Shown piece after piece: positions 43,806-58,800 of a DNA stretch of 64,000 nucleotides (positions within the stretch are counted from its first letter, which is position 1; each line of letters begins with the position of its first letter). Source of the DNA: Macrostomum hystrix (taxonomy: Eukaryota > Platyhelminthes > Macrostomidae); assembly GCA_950097015.1 (NCBI GenBank), contig CATNEN010000003.1:14762001-14826000 (forward strand), in the 5' to 3' direction. Made by a program: the position numbers and the translations under genes. The notes under the pieces are model-generated. The model did not search any database. It had not been told where the DNA came from and saw only the letters and a program-made list of their open reading frames with translations.

Positions 43806-46800
43806 GTAAGTGCGGTTACACAGTTTGTGATTAAGCAAGTACAGTTTGTGATCAACCTGTTAGACACCAATGCCAATCTGCTAGACACCAGTGGCAACCT
43901 GTTAGGCACCAGTGCCAACCTGTTAGGCACCAGTGCCAACCTGTTAGACACCAGTGCCAACCTGTTAGGCACCAGTGGCAACCTGTTAGGCACCAGTGCC
44001 AACCTGTTAGGCACCAGTGCCAACCTGTTAGACACCAATGCCAACCTGTTAGACACCAGTGGCAACCTGTTAGGCACCAGTGCCAACCTGTTAGGCACCA
44101 GTGCCAACCTGTTAGACACCAGTGCCAACCTGTTAGGCACCAGTGGCAACCTGTTAGGCACCAGTGCCAACCTGTTAGGCACCAGTGCCAACCTGTTAGG
44201 CACCAGTGCCAACCTATTAGACACCAGTGCCAACCTGTTAGACACCAGTGCCAACCTGTTAGACACCAGTGCCAACCTGTTAGACTGCACCATTTAAACA
44301 GATTTTAAAATTAGCTGGAAGAGATAAAGAACGAAATTCGTCGGCGTTAAAGTGTAAACATTTTGTAAATTTGCCTGTATAGGTGCAGTTTAAACTGTGT
44401 TGGAAATATCTTTTTTATGCCTAGACTGCATTGCTGACATGTGGGCACACCTAGGTTCACCTGCATACATTTCATTAGAGTGTGTTTACGCATCGAGGCG
44501 TTAATTTGGCAAAAATTAAAGCATTGTTTAATTCAGTTGGCTCCCTTTGAAAAATTTGCGCACTCGTTATTTCACAACTCGATTTAAAGGGTGCAACACA
44601 TTTGTCTTCATTTCGCAGTGCTTATGTCTGATTTTTACTTTAGATTTTCACACGAATAAACGAACTCTCTTCTTATGTACATACGCAAATTTAGTTTCAT
44701 CATGACCTCTTCCAGTCACACACAGCAACATGGCATTACGCTGGTACATAAAAACTGTTTACAATATCTACGATATGTTACTTTTCCAGGAATTTCTAAA
44801 ACCCCATCTGAAAGTTTAGCAAAACAAAAGCGTCGTTAATCCTGTACAAAGCTGCACATTTCTCAGCCTTAGTTGAAAGAAATGTTCACGTTAAGCATTA
44901 CAGTACGGGCATTGTGTCTTAAATTGCTTTTAGTTTAAAAGAGTTTTTCTGAAATCCCGACTCATTGAAAATTCCAAAAATCCTGTAATGCTGAAATAAA
45001 AAACTCTAGAATCCCGACTTGCTAGAATCCCGAATTGCTAAAATCCCGAATTGCTAAAATCCCGAATTGCTAAAATCCCGAATTGCTAAAATCCCGACTT
45101 GCTAGAATCCCGAATTGCTAGAATCCCGAATTGCTAAAATCCCGACTTGTTAAAATACCGACATGCTGAAATACCCGATTCCTAATACTCGAGCCATATG
45201 GAAAAGTTTTCACTGTCTAATGTCATTATTATCTTCCCTTTCTTTCGAAATCCCAACCTTATACTCGAAGAATTTTCACACTCAGTCTAAAGTTTCCCAA
45301 AAGTTCATGCTGCGCTGCATGCACACTTTCACACCTGGGCACGCGATGAAACACTCTCGTAGCTATCAAAACGCAAGATGGCGAAATCTTCACACTTTGA
45401 TGATACCTGTTGAAATTCCCAAATCTGGGAATCGATGCTTCGCTTAATTAAACTGAACTTTTTATATTATTAGAAGATTAATCTAGCATTAATTGAATCT
45501 AGAATTGCGTAGAATCTAATATATTTTAGATTAAAGGATGCACTTTAGTTTTAAACAAAAGTTTAGATTCTAAAATAACCAAAAATGAATATATCCTATT
45601 GATTATTCATATCTTTATCGAGTCATACAAACACCACCGATTGTCCATTTTCCTACTACGACAGGTGTGCAAATTTGGCTACCCGGAATGTGTCACCGCT
45701 ACGGCTCACGATCCGGCCCTGAACATCTTGGCTGTGGGCACGAAGGCCGGCGAAATCTTTGTGTACGTCTTTAATTATTTTATTTTATATTCTATGTACA
45801 ATCTTATGAATACTCTACGAGCGTACGAGTAATTAGCTTCTTTGATCGCTAGATAATTTTCACCTGCCCTCAATAAAAACGTGGCAATAAATATTGCTTA
45901 TCTTAATGAACGATTTAAATTGGTAGTGTGAACAGATTAATAAAGATGAAAAGGTTTAGCCGACCATTGATCATGAGAGGCCTAAAGAAAATAAAGATTA
46001 GCATAAAACAAGCGTTTGGGTCATGGAAAAAATCAATAAGTTAAATTAGATCGATGTTAAACAGTAGAAAGACCAAAACTACCAACTGCCTACTTGGTAT
46101 GGTAGCTCCCAAACCGAATGACCGATTTTCGTCAAAGTCCACCGACCACAATATAATCAACAATAATAGTCGACATGATTACGAGGTGAAAATTTTGAAA
46201 GCAGAATTGTTGAATATCTCGAATACTGTTGAATATTGTTGAATAGCCCAGGTTCTAGATTTTCACGGCCACAAGAAAAATGTGTCTATTTTGGTCTCTC
46301 TACTGGCAATATATAGAGGCCGTATGATTCATGGTCTGTAACAGCGAGTAGCTTCCCAACCTCAACCCTCCTCTCTCTTCTTTTTCTAATTCTTTCCTAC
46401 TTATTTTACCTATAAATGCCAGCCAGCAGTGACCCGAGTTAATTGTCTTCTGCGCCCGACCATTGCAGGTTCGGTGCTCCCGGAGTTGAGTTCTACTCAA
46501 AGCACCCCGCTGAGAACAGCGAGATTGTGAAATTGGCCTTTCTAGCCAATCAGGTAAAAACTGCTGCTTTTTCTCCCTTCTAGGAGCTTTAGTCAGGGTC
46601 GACCCCAAGTTGAACTCGGTTTGACCCCAACCTGGCCCTCTTACTTGGCCCCACCTGGACAGATTTTTTTGAAGTGGTTCCTGGAAGTGGGGATTGGAAA
46701 TGCGGGAATTAACTTTGGCGAATTTTTTGCAGAGCTTTTCAGGAAGAGAGATCTAGATAAGAGAAAGGATCTGCACCCACATAATCTATAACTAATTCTG

Positions 46801-49800
46801 AATGATAATTAACATGCTCAAATCTCCCAAAATCACCACTCACTACACAGACATAAAGGTTACTCATCGCTACTTCACAATGGATACATAAAGAGTGTGC
46901 AAGATTTTTCATTCTTTCGCCGTCTTTTCAGTCTGCTAACACCTGAAAATTGTAATCTATGCAAAGCAATTGCCATCCAGGTACTTATTTTCCAGATAAG
47001 CTTTGGGAAAATTGTTTGTCAACCCCATTCTCGTAAGGGGAGAGATGAGACAGGGGAGATGAGACAGGGGAGATATGAGACAGAGTAGATATGAGACAGG
47101 GGAGATATGAGACAGGGGAGATATGAGACAGGGGAGATATGAGACAGGGGAGATATGAGACAGGGGAGATATGAGACAGGGGAGATATGAGACAGGGAAG
47201 ATATGAGACAGTGGAGATATGAGACAGGGAATATATGAGACAGGGGAGAGATGAGACAGGGGAGATGAGACAGGGGAGATATGAGACAGAGTAGATATGA
47301 GACAGGGGAGATATGAGACAGAGTAGATATGAGACAGGGGAGATATGAGACAGGGGAGATATGAGACAGGGGAGATATGAGACAGAGTAGATATGAGACA
47401 GGGGAGATATGAGACAGGGGAGATATGAGACAGGGAAGATATGAGACAGGGGAGATATGAGACAGGGAAGATATGAGACAGGGGAGAGATGAGACAGGGT
47501 AGATATGAGACAGAGGAGATATGAGACAGGGGAGATATGAGACAGGGGAGATATGAGACAGGGGAGATATGAGACAGGGGAGATATGAGACAGAGTAGAT
47601 ATGAGACAGGGGAGATATGAGACAGGGGAGATATGAGACAGGGAAGATATGAGACAGGGGAGATATGAGACAGGGAAGATATGAGACAGGGGAGAGATGA
47701 GACAGGGTAGATATGAGACAGTGGAGATATGAGACAGTGGAGATATGAGACAGGGAAGATATGAGACAGGGAAAATATGAGACAGGGGAGATATGAGACA
47801 GGGGAGATATGAGACAGGGGAGATATGAGACAGGGGAGATATGAGACAGAGGAGATATGAGACAGAGGAGATATGAGACAGGGGAGATATGAGACAGGGG
47901 AGATATGAGACAGGGGAGATATGAGACGGGGAGATTTGAGACAGAGTAGATATGAGACAGGGGAGATATGAGACGGGGAAGATATGAGACAGGGGAGATA
48001 TGAGACGGGGAAGATATGAGACAGGGGAGATATGAGACAGGGGGAGATTTGAGACCGAGTAGATATGAGACAGTGGAGATATGAGACAGGGGAGGTATGA
48101 GACAGGGGAGATATGAGACAGGGGAGATATGAGACAGGGGAGGTATGAGACAGGGGAGATATGAGACAGAGAAGATATGAGACAGGGAAGATATGAGACA
48201 GGGAAGATATGAGACGGGGGAGATATGAGACAGGGGAGATATGAGACAGGGGGAGATTTGAGACCGAGTAGATATGAGACAGGGGAGATATGAGACAGGG
48301 GAGGTATGAGACAGGGGAGATATGAGACAGGGGAGATATGAGACAGGGGAGATATGAGACAGGGGAGATTTGAGACAGAGTAGATATGAGACAGGGGAGA
48401 TATGAGACAGTGGAGATATGAGACAGGGAAGATATGAGACAGGGGAGATATGAGACAGGGGAGATATGAGACAGGGGAGATATGAGACAGGGGAGATATG
48501 AGACAGGGGAGATATGAGACGGGGAGATATGAGACAGGGGGAGATTTGAGACAGTGGAGATATGAGACAGGGGAGATATGAGACAGTGGAGATATGAGAC
48601 AGAGGAGATATGAGACAGAGGAGTTATAATTATTATGAGATATATAGTTTTATAGTCTTATGAAAATGAGCAGACCGCATTTATTAGCTCATTATAGAAG
48701 TTTTATATAAAAGTAAATATTTTCTGTATGTATTTCGTCTTTTAACTTTAAATTTAAAACAATACAATTTCAGGGGCATAAAAGAAAAATAAACAAAAAT
48801 TTGAGTCAATAATTGAACACGCAGATATTGCACACCCGTTATAGATAAGATATGAACTGCATGCATAACATGACAAATACGCAGAAAACGCATTGGAATT
48901 CGTGACATCTGGGAGCTGGCCAATATGAAGCAGACATAAAACTAAAACTGCTTTGCATTTCTCCTCAAAAATGTTCTGAATTTTTGCCGGCCCTCCTTTC
49001 GCCATGTCTATCTCTGCCGATCGGCATAACTAATGATCCCCGCGAGTTTCCCTCTCCCATCCTCCCCTCATGTGTCTCTCTTGGGGTTGGGCGAAAAATG
49101 TTGGGCGAACGAATCGATGCTTGCCCTCACCAACCCAATGCTCCGTTCAGGCCGGACAAAAAATAAATGTACACATATACAGTCAACAATATGGCAGTCT
49201 TTAGTTGTATCTATGCAGGCATACTTGCATGCTGAACACTCCACTCCAGTATTCCTCTCAGTCGGGATTTGGTTAATTAATACAAAAAAGGCGGACTCAA
49301 ATGTGTTTTCTGCTAGCTTTTATCTGCCCTCAGTCTTGCCCATTAGCTGGGCCTGCATTGGGGGAGCATACATTAAATGCATGATGGGGGAAGAGGGAAA
49401 CCCGATCGCTCATTTATCCCATCACAGATCTCCTTATTCTCATTAGGGTTCTGGGCAAGGCAATGCTTTATAATTTATATGAATAGGAAATCATAAATCA
49501 GCAGTACTCATTTATCTGTCTAGCCTGTCTCAAAATTCATCCGACTATAGATGAGATTAGCTGAGCACAGCCACTCAAAGAGAATTGTGATTGAATTGTT
49601 CTTTACTGAAACGAGTAAAGATTCATTTCTGTTACTTGACCTTCACTTAGCTCACAAACAGGCGCTGAAGGGATAAGGCAAGGTCTCTAGTTACTATCTG
49701 ACTCGAAGACTCTTTTAGATTCTACAACTTGTGGCCATTTTACCAGCCTATATGGGAAATGTTTCATGTTTCATGCATCGCACACCGTATCTTGTGTGAG

Positions 49801-52800
49801 ATATCATTTAACAATAGCAGGAAATCTTTTGCTTACCTGCTAAATATTTAGTTCATATGTAGCTAATAATAGAAATGAGAGAGTTGGGTCAGTGCAACAG
49901 AAAGTACCAGTTGCATACTAAGAAACAATACAGCAAGCCTTGAAAGCAGAGCTGAATAACAATAACATCTTCCTTCTTCAAGACAATTATAATAAACAAG
50001 AATAGTTTCAAGGTTTATCATTTTGCTCCACCAATCTACCCCGATTGCAATGCTCCCGCATTATAAACTACCCCCATTCCAATCTACCCCATTCCAATCT
50101 ACCCCCATTCCAATCTACCCCCATTCCAATCTACCCCCATTCCAATCTACCCCCATTCCAATCTATCTCCATTCCAATCTACCCCATTCCAATCTACACT
50201 CATTCCAATCTACCCCATTCCAATCTACACTCATTCCAAACTACCCCCATTCCAATCTACCCCCATTCCAATCTACCCTCATTCCAATCTACCCCCATTC
50301 CAATCTACCTCCATTCCAATCTACCCTCATTCCAATCTACCCCCATTCCAATCTACCCCCATTCCAATCTACCTCCATTCCAATCTACCCCCATTCCAAT
50401 CTACCCCCATTCCAATCTACCCCCATTCCAATCTACCCCCATTCCAATCTACCCCCATTCCAATCTACCCCCATTCAAATCTACCCCCATTCCAATCTAT
50501 CTCCATTCCAATCTACCCCATTCCAATCTACACTCATTCCAATCTACCCCATTCCAATCTACACTCATTCCAATCTACCCCATTCCAATCTACACTCATT
50601 CCAATCTACCCCCATTCCAATCTACCCTCATTCCAATCTACCCCCATTCCAATCTACCCCCATTCCAATCTACCCCCATTCAAATCTACCCCCATTCCAA
50701 TCTACCCCCATTCCAATCTACCCCCATTCAAATCTACACTCATTCCAAACTACCCCCATTCCAATCTACCCCCATTCCAATCTACCCCCATTCAAATCTA
50801 CCCCCATTCCAATCTACCCCCATTCCAATCTACCCCCATTCAAATCTACACTCATTCCAAACTACCCCCATTCCAATCTACCCCCATTCCAATCTACCCC
50901 CATTCCAATCTACCCCCATTCAAATCTACCCCCATTCCAATCTACCCCCATTCCAATCTACCCCATTCCAATCTACACTCATTCCAAACTACCCCCATTC
51001 CAATCTACCCCCATTCAAATCTACCCCCATTCCAATCTACCCCCATTCCAATCTACCCCCATTCCAATCTACCCCCATTCCAATCTACCCCCATTCCAAT
51101 CTACCCCCATTCCAATCTACCCCCATTCCAATCTACACCCATTCTAATCTACCCCCATTCCAATCTACCCCCATTCCAATCTACCCCCATTCAAATTTAC
51201 ACTCATTCCAAACTACCCCCATTCCAATCTACCCCCATTCCAATCTACACTCATTCCAATCTACCCCATTCCAATCTACACTCATTCTAAACTACCCCCA
51301 TTCCAATCTACCCCATTCCAATCTACACTCATTCCAAACTACCCCCATTCCAATCTACCCCCATTCAAATCTACCCCCATTCCAATCTACCCCCATTCCA
51401 ATCTACCCCCATTCCAATCTACCCCCATTCAAATCTACCCCATTCAAATCTACCCCCATTCCAATCTACCCCCATTCCAATCTACCCCCATTCCAATCTA
51501 CCCCCATTCAAATCTACCCCATTCAAATCTACCCACATTCAAATCTACCCTCATTCAAATCTACCCAATCTACCCCCATCCCAATCTACCCCCATTCCAA
51601 TCTACCCCATTCCAATCTACACTCATTCCAAACTACCCCCATTCCAATCTACACTCATTCCAATCTACCCCATTCCAATCTACACTCATTCCAAACTACC
51701 CCCATTCCAATCTACCCCATTCCAATCTACACTCATTCCAAACTACCCCCATTCCAATCTACCCCCATTCAAATCTACCCCCATTCCAATCTACCCCCAT
51801 TCCAATCTACCCCCATTCCAATCTACCCCCATTCAAATCTACCCCATTCAAATCTACCCACATTCAAATCTACCCTCATTCAAATCTACCCAATCTACCC
51901 CCATTCCAATCTACCCCCATTCCAATCTACCCCCATTCCAATCAACCCCCATTCCAATCTACCCCCATTCCAATCTACCCCCATTCCAATCTACCCCCAT
52001 TCCAATCTACCCCTATTCCAATCTACCCCCATTCCAATCTACCCCCATTCCAATCTACCCCCATTCAAATCTACCCCATTCAAATCTACCCACATTCAAA
52101 TCTACCCTCATTCAAATCTACCCAATCTACCCCCATCCCAATCTACCCCCATTCCAATCTACCCCATTCCAATCTACACTCATTCCAAACTACCCCCATT
52201 CCAATCTACACTCATTCCAATCTACCCCATTCCAATCTACACTCATTCCAAACTACCCCCATTCCAATCTACCCCATTCCAATCTACACTCATTCCAAAC
52301 TACCCCCATTCCAATCTACCCCCATTCAAATCTACCCCCATTCCAATCTACCCCCATTCCAATCTACCCCCATTCCAATCTACCCCCATTCAAATCTACC
52401 CCATTCAAATCTACCCACATTCAAATCTACCCTCATTCAAATCTACCCAATCTACCCCCATCCCAATCTACCCCCATTCCAATCTACCCCCATTCCAATC
52501 TACCCCCATTCCAATCTACCCCCATTCCAATCTACCCCCATTCCAATCTACCCCTATTCCAATCTACACCGATTCCAATCTACCCCCATTCAAATCTACC
52601 CACATTCAAATCTACCCAATCTACCCCCATCCCAATCTACCCCCATTCCAATCTACCCCCATTCCAATCTACCCAATCTACCCCCATCCCAATCTACCCC
52701 CATTCCAATCTACCCCCATTCAAATCTACCCCCATTCCAATCTACCCCCATTCCAATCTACCCCCATTCCAATCTACCCCCATTCAAATCTACCCCCATT

Positions 52801-55800
52801 CCAATCTACCCCCATTCCAATCTACCCCCATTCAAATCTACCCCCATTCCAATCTACCCCCATTCCAATCTACCCCCATTCAAATCTACCCCCATTCCAA
52901 TCTACCCCCATTCCAATCTACCCCCATTCCAATCTACCCCCATTCCAATCTACACCCATTTTAAACTACCTAATCTACCCCCATTACATTCTACCCCTAT
53001 TACATTCTACCCCTATAACATTCTAACCCCTTTACATTCCACCCCTATTACATTCTACCCCTATAACATTCTAACCCCTTTACATTCCACCCCCATTACA
53101 TTTTGCCCCGATTACATTCTACCCCGTTACATTCTACCCCATTACATTCTACCCCATATTATTCTAACCACATTACATTCTACCCCCATTACATTCTACT
53201 CCCATTCCAATCTACCCCCAGTTTAAACTTACCCCAATTCCAAGCAGCATCAATTTAATCTATGCAATTTTATAATGCCACTAAATGGCTAGCAATGTTT
53301 TTATTCGCAGATAAATATAGTAATAAAAATTAATAAAAATAAATAAATATTTTCTATTTTATACTTGTCTGTAATTTCGAAATTAGCATTTACCTCAAAC
53401 AATTTATTCAGTCTTCAGGCATTAGAACTAATATCAACACATTATCGTAATTGCGAAGTTCAAACACGAATTGAGACATGAAAGCTTGCTGCTATATTTG
53501 GACTTTGCACATTCAGTCATTGCTGGCAAGTTTCCAGTGTGACAGAAATGTATATGCACCTAAATGGAACTATTGTTGCTAAAGCATTATTTCAGTTTTC
53601 CAAAAAAATTCCTGATTGATAGCTACACATAAATTGGCTGAAGATCCACTGCCAGCGAGGAGACAATTCTGCCCATTTCGCTGACTCCTGTGCACACACG
53701 CACACAGATACTGTACGCAGGCACACGCTCATACAGATGTGTACACCTGCCCTGACTTTCTCGTCGTCAGGCAGTGTACACTTTTTCTGGGTTTTGAGGC
53801 TGGTCCTCAAGGGTGGAAATTGTCATACAGTGTAGCTTTCTAGATGGTCATACAGTGTAGCTTTCTAGATGGTCATTCAGTGTAGCTTTATCGATGGTCA
53901 TTCAGTGTAGCTTTATCGATGGTCATACAGTGTAGCTTTCTAGATGGTCATACAGTTTAGCTTTCTTGATGGTCATACAGTGCAGCTTTCTAGATGGTCA
54001 TACAGTGTAGCTTTCTAGATGGTCATTCAGTGCAGCTTTCTAGATGGTCATTCAGTGCAGCTTTCTAGATGGTCATTCAGTGTAGCTTTCTAGATGGTCA
54101 TACAGTGTAGCTTTCTAGATGGTCATGCAGTGCAGCTTTCTAGATGGTCATACAGTGTAGCTTTCTAGATGGTCATTCAGTGCAGCTTTCTAGATGGTCT
54201 TCAGTGTAGCTTTCTAGATGGTCATACAGTGTAGCTTTCTAGATGGTCATACAGTGTAGCTTTCTAGATGGTCATTCAGTGTAGCTTTCTAGATGGTCAT
54301 TCAGTGTAGCTTTCTAGATGGTCATTCAGTGTAGCTTTCTAGATGGTCATTCAGTGTAGCTTTCTAGATGGTCATACAGTTTAGCTTTCTTGATGGTCAT
54401 ACAGTGTAGCTTTCTAGATGGTCATACAGTGCAGCTTTCTAGATGGTCATACAGTGTAGCTTTCTAGATGGTCATTCAGTGCAGCTTTCTAGATGGTCTT
54501 CAGTGTAGCTTTCTAGATGGTCATACAGTGTAGCTTTCTAGATGGTCATACAGTGTAGCTTTCTAGATGGTCATTCAGTGTAGCTTTCTAGATGGTCATT
54601 CAGTGTAGCTTTCTAGATGGTCATTCAGTGTAGCTTTCTAGATGGTCATTCAGTGTAGCTTTCTAGATGGTCATACAGTGTAGCTTTCTAGATGGTCATA
54701 CAGTGTAGCTTTCTAGATGGTCATACAATGTAGCTTTCTCGATGGTCATGCAGTGTAGCTTTCTAGATGCTCATAGCCTCCCTATCTTATTCCAAATCGC
54801 CAGGGTCGCCTTTTGAGCCTGACGTCTGACAACCGACTGCACAAATGGGAGCTGAATGCACCGACGACTGGGCAAGATGTCGCCGAGCAGCAATGGCGGC
54901 TTGAGCACGTGACCTCCCTTGAGGCTGGACCGGCTGACGGAGCCGACGGTCAGCTAGTCACCTCAGTTGCCGTGGTTACCGGTGACGCTATCTGGCTCGG
55001 CTATGAGAACGGCCGGGTTCGAGTTGTGGACGGAAAAGCTTGGAAATTTACGGAATTTGAAACTTCGGCTGAATTGATCTCTGCTAGGTAAGCACTTAGT
55101 TTTAGTTTGGATCGGGCATTTTTCGACTTGAAGTTATTGTAAATGTTCGGATTAATTTACAGAAATTTACCGAAAAGACTTTGACCTTGAAAAGTTCGAC
55201 TGACCTTGGAAAGTTCGACCTTGGAAAAGTTCGAACTTGGGAAAGATTGACTTTGAGAAATTTTTACTTTGACCTTGAAAGTTCGATTGACCTTGGAAAG
55301 TTTGACCTTGGGAAAGATTGACTTTGACAACTTTTGACTTTGACCTTGAAAGTTCGATTGACCTTGGGAAAGTTCGATTTTGGGAAAATTCGACCATGTA
55401 AAAGATTGACATTTGGAAAGTTCGACATTGAAGAGTTTAATCTTGACAAAGTTTGGCCTTAGGAAAGTTTCACCTCTGGAGATATTATTTGTTCTTTTGT
55501 GTAAATGAAGAAATCTTACAAAAATGCAAGATTTATTAAAATGATACATAAGGGTACATAAGAAAAAATATTCATTTTGCATAGATTATAATGTATGGAA
55601 ATTCAGTACGTTATATCTTGCTGTCGCTTCGGTTCAGCAGTATCAATTTTAAGCATCTGGATATTTGCTTAATGCCACCCCCGAGGAGGCTTCGAAAAAA
55701 TCGAAAAGCGCTTCGAATTGCACTAGTTCGTACGAGCTAGCTTCTTTAACACAGACGCGCAGTGTTAAAAGAGGCAAAAGATATTCATTTGCGCTGCACG

Positions 55801-58800
55801 ACACTAAACACGATACATTTCTGTTTCTTGGTGTCTTTTTTTCTCAGACTTGGCTGCTGTTTACTGCTGTTTCATTCGAAAATACTTCCATTGACATTGT
55901 GGCAATGTACAATCTTGCAATGCTATAATTAGACTTAATCAGTTTGCACTGCTTAGAACTTGAGGAAAGACGACATTAGAAAATATTGACGTAGGGAAAA
56001 TTTGACCTTTTGAAAGTTTTGACTAGGAAAGTTAGACATTAGGAATGTTTGACCTTGGGAAAGTTTGCCTTTAAGGAAGTTTAAAATCCGAGGAGTTTGA
56101 CCTTGGGACAGATTGCCCTGAAGAAAGATTGCCCTTGAGAAAGATTGAGCTTGGGAACGATTGACCTTGGGAAAGATTGACCTTGGGAAAGATTGACCTT
56201 TTGAAAGTTTTGACTAGGAAAGTTAGACATTAGGAATGTTTGACCTTGGGAAAGTTTGCCTTTAAGGAAGTTTAAAATCCGAGGAGTTTGACCTTGGGAC
56301 AGATTGCCCTGAAGAAAGATTGCCCTTGAGAAAGATTGAGCTTGGGAAAGATTGACCTTGGGAAAGATTGACCTTGGTAAAGTTTGACCTTGGGACAGAT
56401 TGACCTTGGGAAAGATTGACCTTGGGAAAGATTGAGCTTGGGACAAAAAATGGAGTTAGGAAAATTTCGGTCGATTCAAGTGCTTAATAGCTATTTGTTT
56501 TTATGGTTAATTTTCGGAAATCAAAGCTTCGAGCCAATGAACTTTAACTCTAATAGATATTCTCTGATTAGAGATACGAGGTTTGTTATAATTTTCGTCG
56601 GAATTTAAATTGGCTATAGTAATTTAGCTTAAAGTACGTCTGAGAGACTATTTAATTATTTAGGGGCCGGGACTTTGAATGCTACAGAACTCAGCTTCTT
56701 TATACATTGTATAAAATAATTTTTTATCTCCCAAAGGCTAAAACATCAAAGACCACCGCCCTCTTATGCTACTCTGTATTTATAAAAAACCAGTTTCTTA
56801 GAAAACGTTTTGCAACTTCCTTAGGAAACTGAGTTTTCTAAGTATTATAAACACATGATTGATTGATTGCAGATTTTCGCAAGGCATATAGTTAGTTAGA
56901 CACTGGTGTTGTAGAATGTACTTTTGCGAAGGACTATACCTTTTTCTACGAAATTACAGATTTCGCTTGAGATTATGAAATCGATTAGCTAAGAAGTTTA
57001 ATAAATAATTATTAAAGTATAAGTAGTTAAAAGTGATTATTGGCTTTTTTAAAGTAGGCAATAATCTAAACTAAATATACGATTTGTCATGTGCATAATT
57101 GATAATTAGTAATTAATAATAATAATAATAATAATTGATTACACCTGCCCCAATTGGGCCACATGTGCAGCCGACAGCACAGCCGCAGCTGTTGCGCGGC
57201 GCATCTGAAGGCTGCGTACGGCTGTTCAGTCCATAGACTGGGGGGACGCCATACCCACCCTTAATTATCCCAGCTAATGCTGGACACAAATTGTTTCAGT
57301 GGAGTCGAGGATTCGAACCCCCGACCTTCAATTCGTGAGTCCTGAACCCTAACCACTAGACTACAACCTCTTAGAAAAGATAGAACAGACAGTTAGATGT
57401 GCATAGTCTAATTCATTCTAATGCATTGTCTGAAGTTGTTGAAGTTGTTATTTATCCCATCCAATATGGGATAAATTATCCCATCTCTATCCGTGCTAGC
57501 TCAAAGCCAATGTCTCTCTGTCTGTTTGTCTGTCGCTTTACTTTTCAAATCCCAACGACCAAAGACCCAGTGCACAGGGGAGAAAGACAGAAAAGCAGAT
57601 AAGACCAGAAGGCAACAATGGGTAGAGAAAGTGGGAAAACGGGTGCAAGAGAGTTACGAGCGCATTATCGATTTTTTGTAGCCCGCCACCTCAATGTCTT
57701 CACAATTCTTTCCCTTTCAACTCAAGCACAGACCTCCAGGCCCGCCATACCCCCGGCTGTCAGTCTTGAGTCTAGACTCGGTCAGTATTAGCCCCTGGGT
57801 AAGGAATGCTATATACGCGCTCGTAGAACTATTTGGGACAAAACAGTGTGCAAAATAGTTTTTTATCAATAGTACATAGCCAATGCTCCCTAAGGGCGTA
57901 CTGTCTAGCCAGAGACAACATCTGAGTATCGGTCCCTTGTGCTCAAATTCTAGTCTAGATTAAATAAATATTAGCCTCATTTAGTGCTTCCTCCAGGCCT
58001 AATTTAATTACTTCTGGCTGCATTTAGGCACAACTTCTTCAGGCCTCATTCAGGCACTCCTTCAGGCCTCATTCCGCCACTTCTTCAGGCCTCATTCAGG
58101 CACTCCTTCAGGCCTCATTCAATCACTTCTTCAGACCTCATTCAGTCACTTCTTCAGACCTCATTCAGTCACTTCTTCAGACCTCATTCAGTCACTTCTT
58201 CAGACCTCATTCAGTCACTTCTTCAGACCTTATTCAGTCACTTCCTTAGACCTTATTCAGTCACTTCCTTTGACCTTATTCAGTCACTTCTTCAGACCTT
58301 ATTGTCACTTCCTTAGACCTTATTCAGTCACTTCTTCAGACCTTATTCAGTCACTTCTTCAGACCTTATTCAGTCACTTCTTCAGACCTTATTCAGTCAC
58401 TTCTTCAGGCCTCATTCAGTCACTTCTTCAGACCTTATTCAGTCACTTCTTCAGACCTTATTCAGTCACTTCTTCAGGCCTCATTCAGTCACTTCTTCAG
58501 ACTTTATTCAGTCACTCCTTCAGGCCTCATTCAGTCACTTCTTCAGGCCTCATTCAGTCACTTCTTCAGACCTTTTTCAGTCACTCCTTCAGGCCTCATT
58601 CAGTCACTTCTTCAGGCCTCATTCAGTCACTTCTTCAGGCCTTAATAAATCACTTTTTCAGGCCTCATTCAGTCACTTCTTCAGACCTCATTCAGTCACT
58701 CCTACTGGCCTTAATAAATCACTTTTTCAGGCCTCATTCAGTCACTTCTTCAGACCTCATTCAGTCACTCCTACTGGCCTTAATAAATCACTTTTTCAGG

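Noticed and set aside
50023..53026. Open frames of 374 and 993 codons rich in PHSNLPPFQSTPIPIY
   Set aside because: The 16-bp unit has no stops in any plus frame, so three unit lengths cycle through all frames. No non-repetitive domain; lies inside an lgl intron.
15000..54775. CRISPR-like repeats
   Set aside because: Units are directly tandem with no unique spacers, no cas genes, and the setting is an intron-containing animal genome.
57330..57373. tRNA gene
   Set aside because: A and B boxes are present, but the acceptor and anticodon stems do not fold properly and a SINE body follows; same for 17940, 34880 and 61650.
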